Source of the DNA: Geothrix oryzisoli
Lineage (GTDB): Bacteria; Acidobacteriota; Holophagae; Holophagales; Holophagaceae
Direction: 5' to 3'
Length of the DNA: 64,000 bases
NCBI RefSeq assembly: GCF_022808865.1
Contig: NZ_JAKZLB010000005.1
Coordinates: forward strand, 186,001 to 250,000
Each line of letters begins with the position of its first letter. The stretch's first letter is position 1. The notes under the pieces were generated by a model. The model saw only the letters and a list, made by a program, of their open reading frames with translations, did no database searches and had not been told where the DNA came from. The translations under genes and the position numbers were made by a program. Below are positions 45,295 to 54,053 of this stretch, piece by piece.

Positions 45295-45631
45295 GGCCTG
45301 TTTTCAAAGTGGGGTGTGGCCGCGCAAGGGGCGCCGCCCAAGTGAGACAAGGAAAGCGACGATGACGATAGCGGCACGATCGACGAGGAGCTTGACGCAG
45401 GATCGCGCCGGGCGCCGCCCCTTGCCGGTTCCGCCCTCTGCCCGGCGTTTCGCCGGGCAGGAGCAGGCCCCAAGCGGGGCCTGCGATAGGGAGAGGGGGA
45501 CGGGTCCAGCCGCGCGCCCAGGTGCGTCACCGCGCTTGAACGATGGCCCGCATCGCCCTGCGCACGCTTCCTTCCCGGATCACGCGGCTGGACCCGTCGC
45601 GGCTCGCATCCACTTTGAAAACAGACCCTAG
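45291..45631. mobile_element. MITE-like element with 22-base terminal inverted repeats
   Basis: The left end CTAGGGCCTGTTTTCAAAG (45291 on) and the right end (45610-45631) are inverted copies matching in 21 of 22 positions. The terminal CTAG is probably the target duplication. No transposase frame exists inside. The interior is packed with palindromes: 45324-45339 against 45410-45425 (15 of 16), 45440-45458, 45463-45484, and a perfect 16-base pair 45499-45514 against 45583-45598. The ends recall IS5-family elements with TA/CTAG targets, which is an inference. It splits an operon between two RDD genes. Confidence 0.85.
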
Positions 45632-45633
45632 CC

Positions 45634-46320
45634 TTGCAGCCCATCGACACGGTCCGGACCATCGAGACACCTGAAGGCGTCGAACTGCACCTTCGCCCCG
45701 CGGGCCCCGTGGTCCGCCTCTGGGCCTTTTTCGTCGACCAGGTCGTGGTCTGGATGGGGTTGATCCTCTTCGGCATCGGCCTCGCCTACCTGGGACCGCT
45801 GGGGCTGGGCCTGTGGTTCATCCTGTTCTTCCTCGCCCAGTGGCTCTATCCCGTCTTTTTCGAGGTGCTGGGGGGCGGCCGGACCCTGGGGAAGCGCTGG
45901 CTCAACCTGCGGGTGCTCATGACGGACGGCCGGCCCGTCGGCTGGAGCCCGAGCCTCATCCGGAACCTGCTCCGCGTCGTGGACGGCCTGCCCGGGGCCT
46001 ACACGGTCGGCCTGGTGAGCACTCTCCTGACGCGGGACTTCCAGCGCATCGGGGACATCGTGGCCGGCACCCTCGTGGTGCATGAAGAGGCCGGGGTCCA
46101 GGCCCCGGTGCTGCCCCTGGCCGAGCCCGTGGCGCCCACCCTTGCGTTGACGCTCGAGGAGCAGTCCGCGATCCTCGCGTTTGCGGAGCGGAGTCCGCGG
46201 TTCACGGCCGCCCGGAGCGAGGAGCTCGCGGATGTGCTGAGCCCCCTCAGTGGGGCCCGGGGGGCCGGCGGGCTCAAGGTCGTGCTGGGGATGGCCCGCT
46301 ACCTGTGGGGTGGCCGATGA
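45634..46320 (+). CDS. RDD-family membrane protein 2
   Basis: 228 residues from TTG 45634 (MQPIDTVRTIETPEGVELHL), three bases outside the MITE. RDD pattern: VRLWAFFVDQVVVWMG, GLWFILFFLAQWLYPVFFEVLGGGRTLGKRWLNLRVL, QRIGDIVAGTLVVHE, then a cytoplasmic tail. Without the MITE the preceding RDD stop would lie two bases before this TTG, so initiation was probably coupled and has no Shine-Dalgarno now. Overlaps the SpoIIM gene by ATGA. Confidence 0.88.
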   Translation: MQPIDTVRTIETPEGVELHLRPAGPVVRLWAFFVDQVVVWMGLILFGIGLAYLGPLGLGLWFILFFLAQWLYPVFFEVLGGGRTLGKRWLNLRVLMTDGRPVGWSPSLIRNLLRVVDGLPGAYTVGLVSTLLTRDFQRIGDIVAGTLVVHEEAGVQAPVLPLAEPVAPTLALTLEEQSAILAFAERSPRFTAARSEELADVLSPLSGARGAGGLKVVLGMARYLWGGR

Positions 46321-47264
46321 GGCAGCAGCTGTTCGAGCAGCAGCACCGGCAGGCCTGGGAAGACCTCCAGGGGTGGCTGGAGGAACGGCCCACCCTGAAC
46401 CCCGAGGACGTGCCGCCCGCCTACCGGCAGCTGTGCCACCACCTGGCCGTGGCGCGGGAGCGGCACTACAGCCCGGCCCTCGTCGAGCGCCTCCAGCAGC
46501 TCGCCCTCCGCCTTCACCAGAGGATCTACGGGGAGCGGGGCGAGGGGCTGCTCGGCGCGCTCCGCTTCCTGTGGCAGGACCTTCCCCGGCAGGTGCGGGG
46601 GGAATGGCGGCTGGTGGCCGTGTCGGGTCTCCTGTTCTTCGGGACCTGGATCGGGGCCTTCCTGCTCGTGCGGGCGGACCCGAACCTCGTGCACCTGATG
46701 TTGAGTCCGGAGGAGGCCGCCCGATACGTCCAGATGTATGACCCGAAAACCCCGGTGGCCGGTGCCATGGGAGCGACCCGGGACGTCATGATGTTCGGCT
46801 GGTACATCCTCAACAACGTCGGCATCGACTTCCAGATCTTCGCGTCCGGCCTGCTGGCGGGGATCGGGCCGCTCTTCTTCCTGCCCTTCAATGGCCTGCA
46901 CGGGGGCGCGGTGATGGCCCACCTCACCAACCAGGGCCTGACCGCGACGTTCTACGGTTTCATCAGCGGCCACAGCTCCTTCGAGCTGATCGGCGGCGTG
47001 CTCAGCGGGGCCGGGGGCCTGCGGATGGGCCTTTCCCTGATGCATCCCGGACGGCGCTCCCGGGTCGCGGCCCTGCGGGAAGGCGCCCGGAAAGGGGCCC
47101 GGCTGCTCTTCGGGGCGGTCGTGCTCACCTTCGTCGCCGCCTGCTTTGAAGGCTTCTGGTCCGGGAACGCCCTCGTGCCCTGGAAGGCGAAAGTCGCGGT
47201 GGGGCTCGCCTTCTGGACGCTTCTGGCCCTGTGGCTGCTCCTGGCCGGGCGGAGGGGCCGATGA
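46317..47264 (+). CDS. SpoIIM/DUF95-family membrane protein
   Basis: 315 residues from ATG 46317 (ATGA overlap). A cytoplasmic N-terminal helical half (RQAWEDLQGWLEERP, YRQLCHHLAVARERHYSPAL) is followed by about five membrane spans with GWYILNNVGIDFQIFASGLLAGIGPLFFLPFNG and HSSFELIGGVLSGAGGLRMG, typical of the stage-II-sporulation-M family. The organism need not sporulate: this family is common in MoxR/DUF58 operons of non-sporulating bacteria. Role probably in envelope assembly; not established. Confidence 0.87.
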   Translation: MRQQLFEQQHRQAWEDLQGWLEERPTLNPEDVPPAYRQLCHHLAVARERHYSPALVERLQQLALRLHQRIYGERGEGLLGALRFLWQDLPRQVRGEWRLVAVSGLLFFGTWIGAFLLVRADPNLVHLMLSPEEAARYVQMYDPKTPVAGAMGATRDVMMFGWYILNNVGIDFQIFASGLLAGIGPLFFLPFNGLHGGAVMAHLTNQGLTATFYGFISGHSSFELIGGVLSGAGGLRMGLSLMHPGRRSRVAALREGARKGARLLFGAVVLTFVAACFEGFWSGNALVPWKAKVAVGLAFWTLLALWLLLAGRRGR

Positions 47265-48814
47265 AGCCCGGGACCATGGGCTTCGTCCCCCGGGCCCGGA
47301 CCGCGATGGAGGCCGTGGACCTGGGCCTGGGCCTCCTGCAGGCCCACTGGCGGCCGGTCGCCGGGGTATGGGGTCTCCAGGTGCTCTTCCTCCTGGGCCT
47401 GTTCCTGCCCTTCCTTTTCCGGACCCCCCTGTGGTGTCTGCTGGGCTACTGGTGGCTGAAGCCCTGGCTGGACCGGGGCGTGCTGTTCGTGCTCAGCCGC
47501 GCCGTCTTCGGGCAATCAGCCTCCGTGTGGGACTTCCTGCGGGAATGGAGGGCCGTGCATCGGCGGGGCCTCGCGGCGGGCCTGCTCTGGAGGCGCCTGT
47601 CCCCCCTGCGGAGCTATGTCCTGCCCATCTTCCAGCTCGAGGGACTCCACGGCGCCGGCTACCGCCAGCGCGCACGGGTGCTCACGCGGCAGAGCGCCGG
47701 GGCTGGGTTCCTCCTCACCTGTTCGGGCTGGCTGTTCACCCTCATGACGCTCGTGGGCTTCCTCGCCCTGCTCCAGGGCATGATGCCGCCGGGCAGCCGC
47801 GTGGAGCTGTGGAGCGGCTTCGACACCATGACCCTGGGCTTCCAGTGGTTCCTCACGGCCGTGGGGATCCTGGCGCTCACGCTCACAGAGCCCCTCTTCG
47901 TGGCGGGTGGGTTCGGCCTCTACCTCAATCGCCGCACCCACCTGGAGGGCTGGGACCTGGAGCTGGCCTTCCGTCGGCTGGCGGCCCGGCTCTCCCTGGT
48001 GGTCCTGCTCCTGCTGGGTGCCCGCTCGCTCGGTGCCCAGGAGCCCCCGCCCGCCCCGGACGGTGAGCCGGTCGTGCAGGCCGAAGGGGCGCCGCCGACC
48101 CCCAAGCACCCGGCCGAAGGCCCCCTCCGACCCCAGGAGGAAGCGCATCAACGGGCCCAGCGGATCCTGAAGGAGGACCCCGCCTTCCGGCACACCGAGG
48201 AGATCCGGGTCCTGAGCTACGAGCCCACCGGCCGGGAGCCCCACTGGCTGCGCAGCTTCCTGGACTTCTTCTTCGCGAAGAAGGAACCGGCCAAACCCTC
48301 CGGATCCCGGAACCTGGACTTCCTGAAGGGACTCTGGGACCTCATCGCCCTGGTGGGCAAGGTCATGCTGGTGGGAGGCCTCCTCGCCTTCGTGCTGTGG
48401 CTGATCTACCGCTTCCGGCACCGTCTCGGCCTGCCCGTCGCCCGAGAGCCGGACTGGGAGGCCCCCGCAGCCGTGGCGGGCCTGGACATCCGTCCCGAGA
48501 GCCTGCCGCCCGATGTGCCGGCGGCCGCCCGGCACCTGTTCGTGCGTGGGGAACCCCGCGCGGCCCTGGCCCTGCTCTACCGGGCCGCCCTGGCCGAGCT
48601 CGTCCACCGCAAGGGGATGGAGATCCCGGCCAGCGCCACCGAGGGCGATTGCCTGCGGGCCGCCGGGGACCACCTGGACCCGGGGCCCGCGGCCATCTTC
48701 AAGACCCTGACCCTCACCTGGCAGCGCCTCGCCTACAAGGATGACCTTCCGACGAGGGAGGCCTTCGAGGGCCTGTGCGAGGCCTGGCCCGCGGCGTTCG
48801 GAGGCCGGTCATGA
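47261..48814 (+). CDS. Membrane protein with C-terminal DUF4129 domain
   Basis: 517 residues from ATG 47261 (ATGA overlap). The N-terminal half has several membrane segments (VWGLQVLFLLGLFLPFLF; FLLTCSGWLFTLMTLVGFLALL), the last like an internal signal (LVVLLLLGARSLGAQ) leading to a periplasmic Pro/Glu-rich region. A further span (VMLVGGLLAFVLWLIYRF) precedes the cytoplasmic DUF4129 segment (RHLFVRGEPRAALALLYRAAL, ATEGDCLRAAG, AYKDDLPTREAFEGLCEAW). It combines an RDD-operon membrane platform with DUF4129 in one chain, which may be a fusion. Works with the downstream MoxR and DUF58 genes by context. Confidence 0.82.
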   Translation: MKPGTMGFVPRARTAMEAVDLGLGLLQAHWRPVAGVWGLQVLFLLGLFLPFLFRTPLWCLLGYWWLKPWLDRGVLFVLSRAVFGQSASVWDFLREWRAVHRRGLAAGLLWRRLSPLRSYVLPIFQLEGLHGAGYRQRARVLTRQSAGAGFLLTCSGWLFTLMTLVGFLALLQGMMPPGSRVELWSGFDTMTLGFQWFLTAVGILALTLTEPLFVAGGFGLYLNRRTHLEGWDLELAFRRLAARLSLVVLLLLGARSLGAQEPPPAPDGEPVVQAEGAPPTPKHPAEGPLRPQEEAHQRAQRILKEDPAFRHTEEIRVLSYEPTGREPHWLRSFLDFFFAKKEPAKPSGSRNLDFLKGLWDLIALVGKVMLVGGLLAFVLWLIYRFRHRLGLPVAREPDWEAPAAVAGLDIRPESLPPDVPAAARHLFVRGEPRAALALLYRAALAELVHRKGMEIPASATEGDCLRAAGDHLDPGPAAIFKTLTLTWQRLAYKDDLPTREAFEGLCEAWPAAFGGRS

Positions 48815-49974
48815 ATCCGGCCCGCCGCTTCCTGATCGGACTGCTGGCCGCGGTCGTGGTGGCGGGGGCGTTCCTGGCCTGGATGAGCCGCCACTCGTTC
48901 CGCCGAGTGCCCAGGAGCATCGAGGTGGGGCTCAAGGGAGAGGCGGTCGAGAACGACTCCCTCCTGCTGCAGAAGTGGCTGGAGGCCGAAGGACGGAAGG
49001 TGACCCGGAAGGGCGGGGAGCTGCTGGCCGGGGAGTTGCCCGAGGGAGGGGTGGTCATCCTCCTGCGCCTCAGCCGGCCCCTGACCCCTGCCGAAGTCGA
49101 GACACTGCTGGCCTGGGTCCGCCGCGGCGGGCACCTGCTGACGGATGGGACGCCGGCGCCGTTCAACGACGACCGTGGCCTGGCGGCGCTGCACAAGGCT
49201 CTGGGCGTCACGCTCAAGAACATCCGCCCGGAGGAGATCGAGTTCCTGACTCCGAAACAACGCGAGGGCACGGACACCTTCGAGGAGGGTGAGGTGCCCT
49301 ACCGCATCCGGCGGTCCTCCCGCTGGCGTCTTGTGCCAGAGCATGCCGGATCGTGGGGCTTCTCCATGGGCTACAAGGGCCTGGAGGTGCTGCTCACGCG
49401 GGAAGAGGGGAAGGGCCGGATCACGCTCACCCCCGATCTGAGCTTCGTCTACCGCCGCACCCTCGCCGAGCTCGACCATGCGGCCTATCTGCACCGCCTC
49501 CTCTCGCTCCAGGCCGGGGAGGGGCCGGTGGTGGTCTGGTCCCGACCCACGGAACTCTCTTTGTTCCTCTGGCTGTGGAATCACGCCAAGGCGCCAGGGC
49601 TGGCGTTGCTGGCCCTCCTGGGCGCCTGGGTCTGGAAGGGCTGGCCCCGCTTCGGACCCATGCTGCCGGAGCCGCTGGCTCGGCGGCGTTCCCTGCTCGA
49701 GCACCTGACCGCCAGCGCCCGCCTGATGTGGTGGGGCGGGGCGGAGGTCCACCTGGTCGCCAGGACCCGGACCGCCCTCGAGCGGCGGGCCCAACGCCTG
49801 AATCCCGCCTTCGGATCACTGGCTCCCGGAGCGAAGGCCGAATGGCTGGCCCAGGCCACGGGTGGCACCGCCGACGCCATCCATGCCGCCCTGGATGACC
49901 GCCCGGGCCGCAGTTCCCAGCAGCTCGCCCAGGATCTGATCACCCTCGAGCGCCTCCGCCAGCGCTTGAGCTGA
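48811..49974 (+). CDS. DUF4350-domain membrane protein
   Basis: 387 residues from ATG 48811 (ATGA overlap). One N-terminal span (FLIGLLAAVVVAGAFLAWM), a periplasmic domain with the DUF4350 pattern (LLLQKWLEAEGRKVT, VVILLRLSRPLTPAEVETLLAWVRRGGHLLTDG, a GATase-like fold), a second span near residue 270 (GLALLALLGAWVWKGW) and a cytoplasmic helical tail. Always found beside MoxR/DUF58/DUF4129 genes; molecular role unknown. Confidence 0.85.
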   Translation: MNPARRFLIGLLAAVVVAGAFLAWMSRHSFRRVPRSIEVGLKGEAVENDSLLLQKWLEAEGRKVTRKGGELLAGELPEGGVVILLRLSRPLTPAEVETLLAWVRRGGHLLTDGTPAPFNDDRGLAALHKALGVTLKNIRPEEIEFLTPKQREGTDTFEEGEVPYRIRRSSRWRLVPEHAGSWGFSMGYKGLEVLLTREEGKGRITLTPDLSFVYRRTLAELDHAAYLHRLLSLQAGEGPVVVWSRPTELSLFLWLWNHAKAPGLALLALLGAWVWKGWPRFGPMLPEPLARRRSLLEHLTASARLMWWGGAEVHLVARTRTALERRAQRLNPAFGSLAPGAKAEWLAQATGGTADAIHAALDDRPGRSSQQLAQDLITLERLRQRLS

Positions 49975-50005
49975 CCCCCTCCCGTTTCAACCCCCAGGAA
50001 CCCCC

Positions 50006-50995
50006 ATGACGAACCTGCCCACCCCCTCCGATCCCTCCCGCATCCAGTGGGCCGCTGAACAGGCCGAGGCCCTCCGGACGGAGATCCACCGTGCCCTGGT
50101 CGGCCAGGAAGCCGTGGTCGGCCAGGTGCTCGCCGCCTTCCTGGCCGGCGGACACGTGCTCCTCGAAGGGGTGCCCGGTCTGGGGAAGACCCTCCTGGTG
50201 CGCGCCCTGGCCACCACCTTCCAGGGCGCTTTCGCACGCATCCAGTTCACCCCCGACCTCATGCCCAGTGATGTCATGGGGCATGCGGTGTGGGACATGA
50301 AGAGCGAACAGTTCCACCTCCGCAAGGGGCCCGTGTTCACCAACCTCCTCCTGGCCGATGAGGTGAACCGCGCTCCCGCCAAGACCCAGGCCGCCCTGCT
50401 GGAGGTGATGCAGGAGCAGCAGGTGAGCCTGGAGGGCCGCACGCTGCCGGTGGAAGCCCCTTTCATGGTGCTCGCCACCCAGAATCCGATTGAACAGGAG
50501 GGGACCTACCCGCTGCCCGAGGCCCAGCTGGATCGGTTCCTCCTCAAGGTGCAGATGGGGTATCCGGACGCTTCCGAGGAGGCGGCCATGGTCCGCCAGG
50601 TCACCACCGACACGATCGGCGATGCCCTGCGGGTGGAGGGCGTGCGTCCCCTCATGGCGGCTCCCGAGGTGCTGGAGCTCCAGCGTCTGGCCGCTTCCGT
50701 CCGGGTGGACGATGCGGTCCTCGACTACGCCGTGCGGGTCGTCCGTGCCACCCGCCAGTGGCCCGGCATCGCCATCGGGGCCGGGCCCAGGGGCGCCATC
50801 GCCCTCGTCCGGGTGGTCCGGGCCCACGCCCTGCTCGAGGGGCGTGACTTCGCCACGCCGGACGACGTGAAGTCCCTGGCTCTGCCCGCCCTCCGCCACC
50901 GCCTGCAGCGCAGCCCCGAAACGGAGATCGAAGGCCTCGGCTCCGACGATCTCCTCCAGGCCATCCTGGCCAAGGTGCCGGCTCCCCGCGCATGA
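50006..50995 (+). CDS. MoxR-family AAA+ ATPase
   Basis: 329 residues. Walker A EGVPGLGKTLLVRAL, Walker B NLLLADEVNRAPAKTQAALL, sensor 1 FMVLATQNPIEQEGTYPLPEAQLDRF, and a C-terminal lid with sensor 2. MoxR ATPases act as chaperones that insert cofactors or remodel vWA-type partners; the DUF58 protein encoded next is the expected partner. ATG 50006 lies 31 bases after DUF4350, and its stop overlaps the DUF58 start. Confidence 0.95.
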   Translation: MTNLPTPSDPSRIQWAAEQAEALRTEIHRALVGQEAVVGQVLAAFLAGGHVLLEGVPGLGKTLLVRALATTFQGAFARIQFTPDLMPSDVMGHAVWDMKSEQFHLRKGPVFTNLLLADEVNRAPAKTQAALLEVMQEQQVSLEGRTLPVEAPFMVLATQNPIEQEGTYPLPEAQLDRFLLKVQMGYPDASEEAAMVRQVTTDTIGDALRVEGVRPLMAAPEVLELQRLAASVRVDDAVLDYAVRVVRATRQWPGIAIGAGPRGAIALVRVVRAHALLEGRDFATPDDVKSLALPALRHRLQRSPETEIEGLGSDDLLQAILAKVPAPRA

Positions 50996-52311
50996 TCCCG
51001 ACCCTCCGCCTGCTCCGCCTGCTGGGCGCCTGGACCCTCCTCGGTCTGGCCGCCTCGATCTGGGCGCGGCTCCTGCCCTGGTGGCAGGCCTCCGGTTGGA
51101 GCCTGCTCCTCGCGCTGGCCGTCGACCTCGTGCTGGCCCTCTGGCCCAAGGGCCTGATGGGGGAACGGGAGGTCCCCGGCAGTCTGGCCCTTGGCGAATG
51201 GCGGGAGGTGCGTGTGCGGCTGCACAATCCCTCGGCCTTCCCGCTGCGGGTCGAGCTCTTCGATCACCACCCGCCGGATTTTGACAGCCGGGGCCTGCCT
51301 TCCCGCCACGTGCTGCCGGCCCGGGGGTTCCTCGAGCAGCCCTACCAGGTCCGGCCCACGGCCCGCGGCCATCGGTCCTTCGGCGCCATCCAGGTGCGCC
51401 TGACCACCCGGCTGGGCCTCTGGGCCCGCTCGCTCCGGCTGCCCGCCCCGTTCCCCGTGAAGGTGTTCCCGAATTTCGCCGCCGTGGCCCGCTATGCCCT
51501 CCTCGCCACCGATCAGCGGCTCTCCATGCTCGGGATCCTCAAGCGCCCCCGGCGCGGTGAAGGCCTGGACTTCCATCAGCTGCGGGAATACCGGCAGGGC
51601 GACACCCTGCGGCAGGTGGACTGGAAGGCCAGTGCCCGCAGCCGGAAGCTCATCAGCCGCGAGTACCAGGATGAGCGGGACCAGCAGGTCGTGTTCCTTC
51701 TGGATTGCGGGCGCCGCATGAAGCCCGTGGACGACCTGGAGGGCGCCGAGCTGGGGCACTTCGACCAGGCGCTCAATGCTCTGTTCCTGCTGAGTTATGT
51801 GGCTCTCAAGCAGGGCGATGCGGTGGGCGTGGCCACCTTCGCGGAGGACCGGCCGCGCACGGTGGCGCCCCACAAGAGCCTGGCGACGCTCGAGCGCCTG
51901 TTCCAGGAACTCTTCGACGTGCAGCCCACGACCCACGCTCCGGACTATCTCGCCGCTGCCGAGCTGTTCCTGAGGCAATTCCGGAAGCGGAGCCTCGTCG
52001 TCGTCCTCACCAACCTCCGCGACGAGGAGGACGCCACCCTCCTGCCGGCCCTGCGGCTCCTCCGTGGCCGCCACCTGGTACTGCTCGCCAACCTGCGGGA
52101 AGGGATCATCGACGGCCTCCTGGCCCGGCCCGCCCTCGATTTCGAAACCGCCCTCGAGCACGCGACCGCCCACGACTACCTGGCCCGGCGCGGAGCCCTC
52201 TTCCAGCAGGTCCTCCACGGGGGCGCCAGCGTACTGGACGTCAATCCCGCCAAGCTGCCCACGGCGCTGGTGAACCGCTACCTGGAACTCAAGGCCAGCG
52301 GCGTGTTCTGA
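50992..52311 (+). CDS. DUF58-domain protein (vWA-like MoxR partner)
   Basis: 439 residues from ATG 50992 (ATGA overlap with moxR). Two N-terminal membrane segments (LLGAWTLLGLAASIWARLL, then LLLALAVDLVLALW), a beta-rich domain (EVRVRLHNPSAFPLRVELFD), the DUF58 signature FHQLREYRQGDTLRQVDWKASARS, and a vWA-like fold with QVVFLLDCGRRM as a partly degenerate MIDAS (D-x-G-R). Last gene of the operon; no terminator hairpin is obvious after it. Confidence 0.92.
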   Translation: MIPTLRLLRLLGAWTLLGLAASIWARLLPWWQASGWSLLLALAVDLVLALWPKGLMGEREVPGSLALGEWREVRVRLHNPSAFPLRVELFDHHPPDFDSRGLPSRHVLPARGFLEQPYQVRPTARGHRSFGAIQVRLTTRLGLWARSLRLPAPFPVKVFPNFAAVARYALLATDQRLSMLGILKRPRRGEGLDFHQLREYRQGDTLRQVDWKASARSRKLISREYQDERDQQVVFLLDCGRRMKPVDDLEGAELGHFDQALNALFLLSYVALKQGDAVGVATFAEDRPRTVAPHKSLATLERLFQELFDVQPTTHAPDYLAAAELFLRQFRKRSLVVVLTNLRDEEDATLLPALRLLRGRHLVLLANLREGIIDGLLARPALDFETALEHATAHDYLARRGALFQQVLHGGASVLDVNPAKLPTALVNRYLELKASGVF

Positions 52312-52357
52312 ATAGGCTATAACTGGGTAATCTGTCTGATGTCGAGAGGCCAAATCC

Positions 52358-53788
52358 ATGAAAGACCAAAAGACGCCGCTCCTCTGGGTGGTTGTGGGCG
52401 CGATCGCGTTGCTGAACGCCTGTTCGGCCTCCGTCACCTACACCAAGGCCGTCAACGACCCTCCGCCCTCCGGACCGGCGACCACCATCACCTTGACTCC
52501 AAAATCGGGTCGGGTCGCCCCTGGGGCTGGCTTCTCCTTCGCGGCCATCGTCCAGAATGCCCCGGACGCGAATTCAAGCTATCGCCTGACCGTGGATGAA
52601 GGGCTGCCCGGAGGCACCTTCGATTCCTATACCGGCCAGTACCTGGCGCCCTGGGTGCCCGGTACCTACCACATCACGGCTACCAGCTCCGCGGTTCCCA
52701 GTCTCACGGACCATGGCACCGTGACGGTGATGGCGAGCGGCAGCCTGATCGGCCCCAGCAAGGTGACCCTTCCGGCCAACCGTGCCGGACATACGGCCAC
52801 GCTGCTTCAAGATGGCCGGATCCTGATCGCCGGTGGCTCAGTGCCTGGTTATGCGTCGTATTTCAACAGCACTCTCTTCTATGACCCCGCGGCCAATGGT
52901 GGGTTCGGTTCCATCACGCCAGGCCCCACCATGACCCAGACCCGCTACAGGGCGGCCTCGGTCCGTCTGAAGGATGGCCGCGTCCTCATCTGCGGAGGCG
53001 GGGACTTTGCGACGGGGGCCACCGCCGAGATCTTCGATCCGGTCACGGGTCTATGCACGCCCACCGCCGGGAACATGCACTTCCCGAGGTCGGGGCACGA
53101 AGCGCTGCTCCTCGACAGTGGACTGGTCCTGATTGTGGATGGCTACCGGACGGAGTGGCTCGAGTACTTCGACCCGGCCCAGGGGAAGTTCTTCTACGGA
53201 CCGATGATGCCCAGCGCGCGGGCGAGCATGGCCGTGACGAAGCTCAAGAACGGAGACGTGCTCCTTGCGGGCGGCTATGACGGACATTTCCCGATCCTGT
53301 CGGAGACCCTGATCTTTTCTGCTTCGAATTGGACGATCAGCCCCGGGCCAGTCTTAACGGCTGGACGAGAAGTCGGCCAGGCCACCCTGCTTCCGGATGG
53401 GCGGGTCCTCATCAGCGGAGGCTATCTCGGCACCGATTTCCAGGTTGAAACCACCGCCACGGAGATCGGGACTCCCGATGCCTCTGGAAGAATCCAGAGC
53501 TTCGCCGCAGGCCCCAATCTCGATTACGGCCGGGGCCCGTATGCCGTGTTCACGCCCCTGGCTGACGGAACCTTCCTCGTCACGGGGGGTGGCACGAACG
53601 AGTACGGGGCGAGAAGCGAGACGGCCATCTTCAACCCCGCCACGACCACGTTCTCCGCGGGTCCCAGGTTTGCGCTGCCGCGGTGCCTGCACAGCGCCAC
53701 GGTGATGCCCAACGGACGCGTCATCGTGATCGGTGGATATGGCAGCGGCTACTGGATGGCCAACACCATCGAGGTCTACTACCCCTGA
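52358..53788 (+). CDS. Lipoprotein with Kelch-type beta-propeller
   Basis: 476 residues. Lipoprotein signal with lipobox LLNAC (Cys22). An Ig-like domain (about 45-125) follows, then six Kelch-like repeats with a paired Gly and conserved pattern (GHTATLLQDGRILIAGG, AASVRLKDGRVLICGGG, GQATLLPDGRVLISGGY, LHSATVMPNGRVIVIGGY). Likely surface- or periplasm-anchored binding protein; ligand unknown. It stands alone; the minus-strand tRNA-Ser and its terminator lie downstream. Confidence 0.88.
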   Translation: MKDQKTPLLWVVVGAIALLNACSASVTYTKAVNDPPPSGPATTITLTPKSGRVAPGAGFSFAAIVQNAPDANSSYRLTVDEGLPGGTFDSYTGQYLAPWVPGTYHITATSSAVPSLTDHGTVTVMASGSLIGPSKVTLPANRAGHTATLLQDGRILIAGGSVPGYASYFNSTLFYDPAANGGFGSITPGPTMTQTRYRAASVRLKDGRVLICGGGDFATGATAEIFDPVTGLCTPTAGNMHFPRSGHEALLLDSGLVLIVDGYRTEWLEYFDPAQGKFFYGPMMPSARASMAVTKLKNGDVLLAGGYDGHFPILSETLIFSASNWTISPGPVLTAGREVGQATLLPDGRVLISGGYLGTDFQVETTATEIGTPDASGRIQSFAAGPNLDYGRGPYAVFTPLADGTFLVTGGGTNEYGARSETAIFNPATTTFSAGPRFALPRCLHSATVMPNGRVIVIGGYGSGYWMANTIEVYYP

Positions 53789-53874
53789 GAAGGGCGCCGC
53801 GTCCGGATCCGGCCCGGCGGGACAGAGATCGATTCGGCATGGCCCGGAGTATGGGGGGGCGACAGACGAAAAAA

Positions 53875-53899
53875 TAAGCCCCTGTTCATCAGGGGCTTA
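53875..53899 (-). terminator. Intrinsic terminator of tRNA-Ser(CGA)
   Basis: Ten-base-pair stem TAAGCCCCTG / CAGGGGCTTA with a five-base loop. On the minus strand it is followed by ATTTTTTCG, a good U-tract. It lies 11 bases beyond the tRNA 3' end and may also terminate the Kelch gene from the other side. Confidence 0.9.
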
Positions 53900-53909
53900 A
53901 GGCGTGTTC

Positions 53910-53999
53910 TGGCGGAGAGAGAGGGATTCGAACCCCCGAACAGGTTTCCCCGTCTCCGCATTTCGAGTGCGGTGCCATCAACCACTCGGCCATCTCTCC
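53910..53999 (-). tRNA. tRNA-Ser (anticodon CGA)
   Basis: On the minus strand: acceptor GGAGAGA paired with TCTCTCC, anticodon loop CTCGAAA giving CGA, long variable arm (AGACGGGGAAACCTGTTC), T-loop TTCGAAT, discriminator G and encoded CCA. Reads UCG. Confidence 0.95.
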
Positions 54000-54053
54000 G
54001 GGACGCCCATTCTAGCAAACTGCCCGCTAGAATCCAGCATCCGGGAGGCGGTG

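Noticed and set aside
45287-45631. A 114-codon open frame inside the MITE-like element as a possible protein
   Set aside because: It runs across both terminal repeats, has no transposase or other motif, and mirrors the palindromic DNA.
53904-54053. N-terminal extension of the DUF2891 gene into the tRNA-Ser
   Set aside because: The added residues are the translated complement of the tRNA; the signal peptide starts at 54054.
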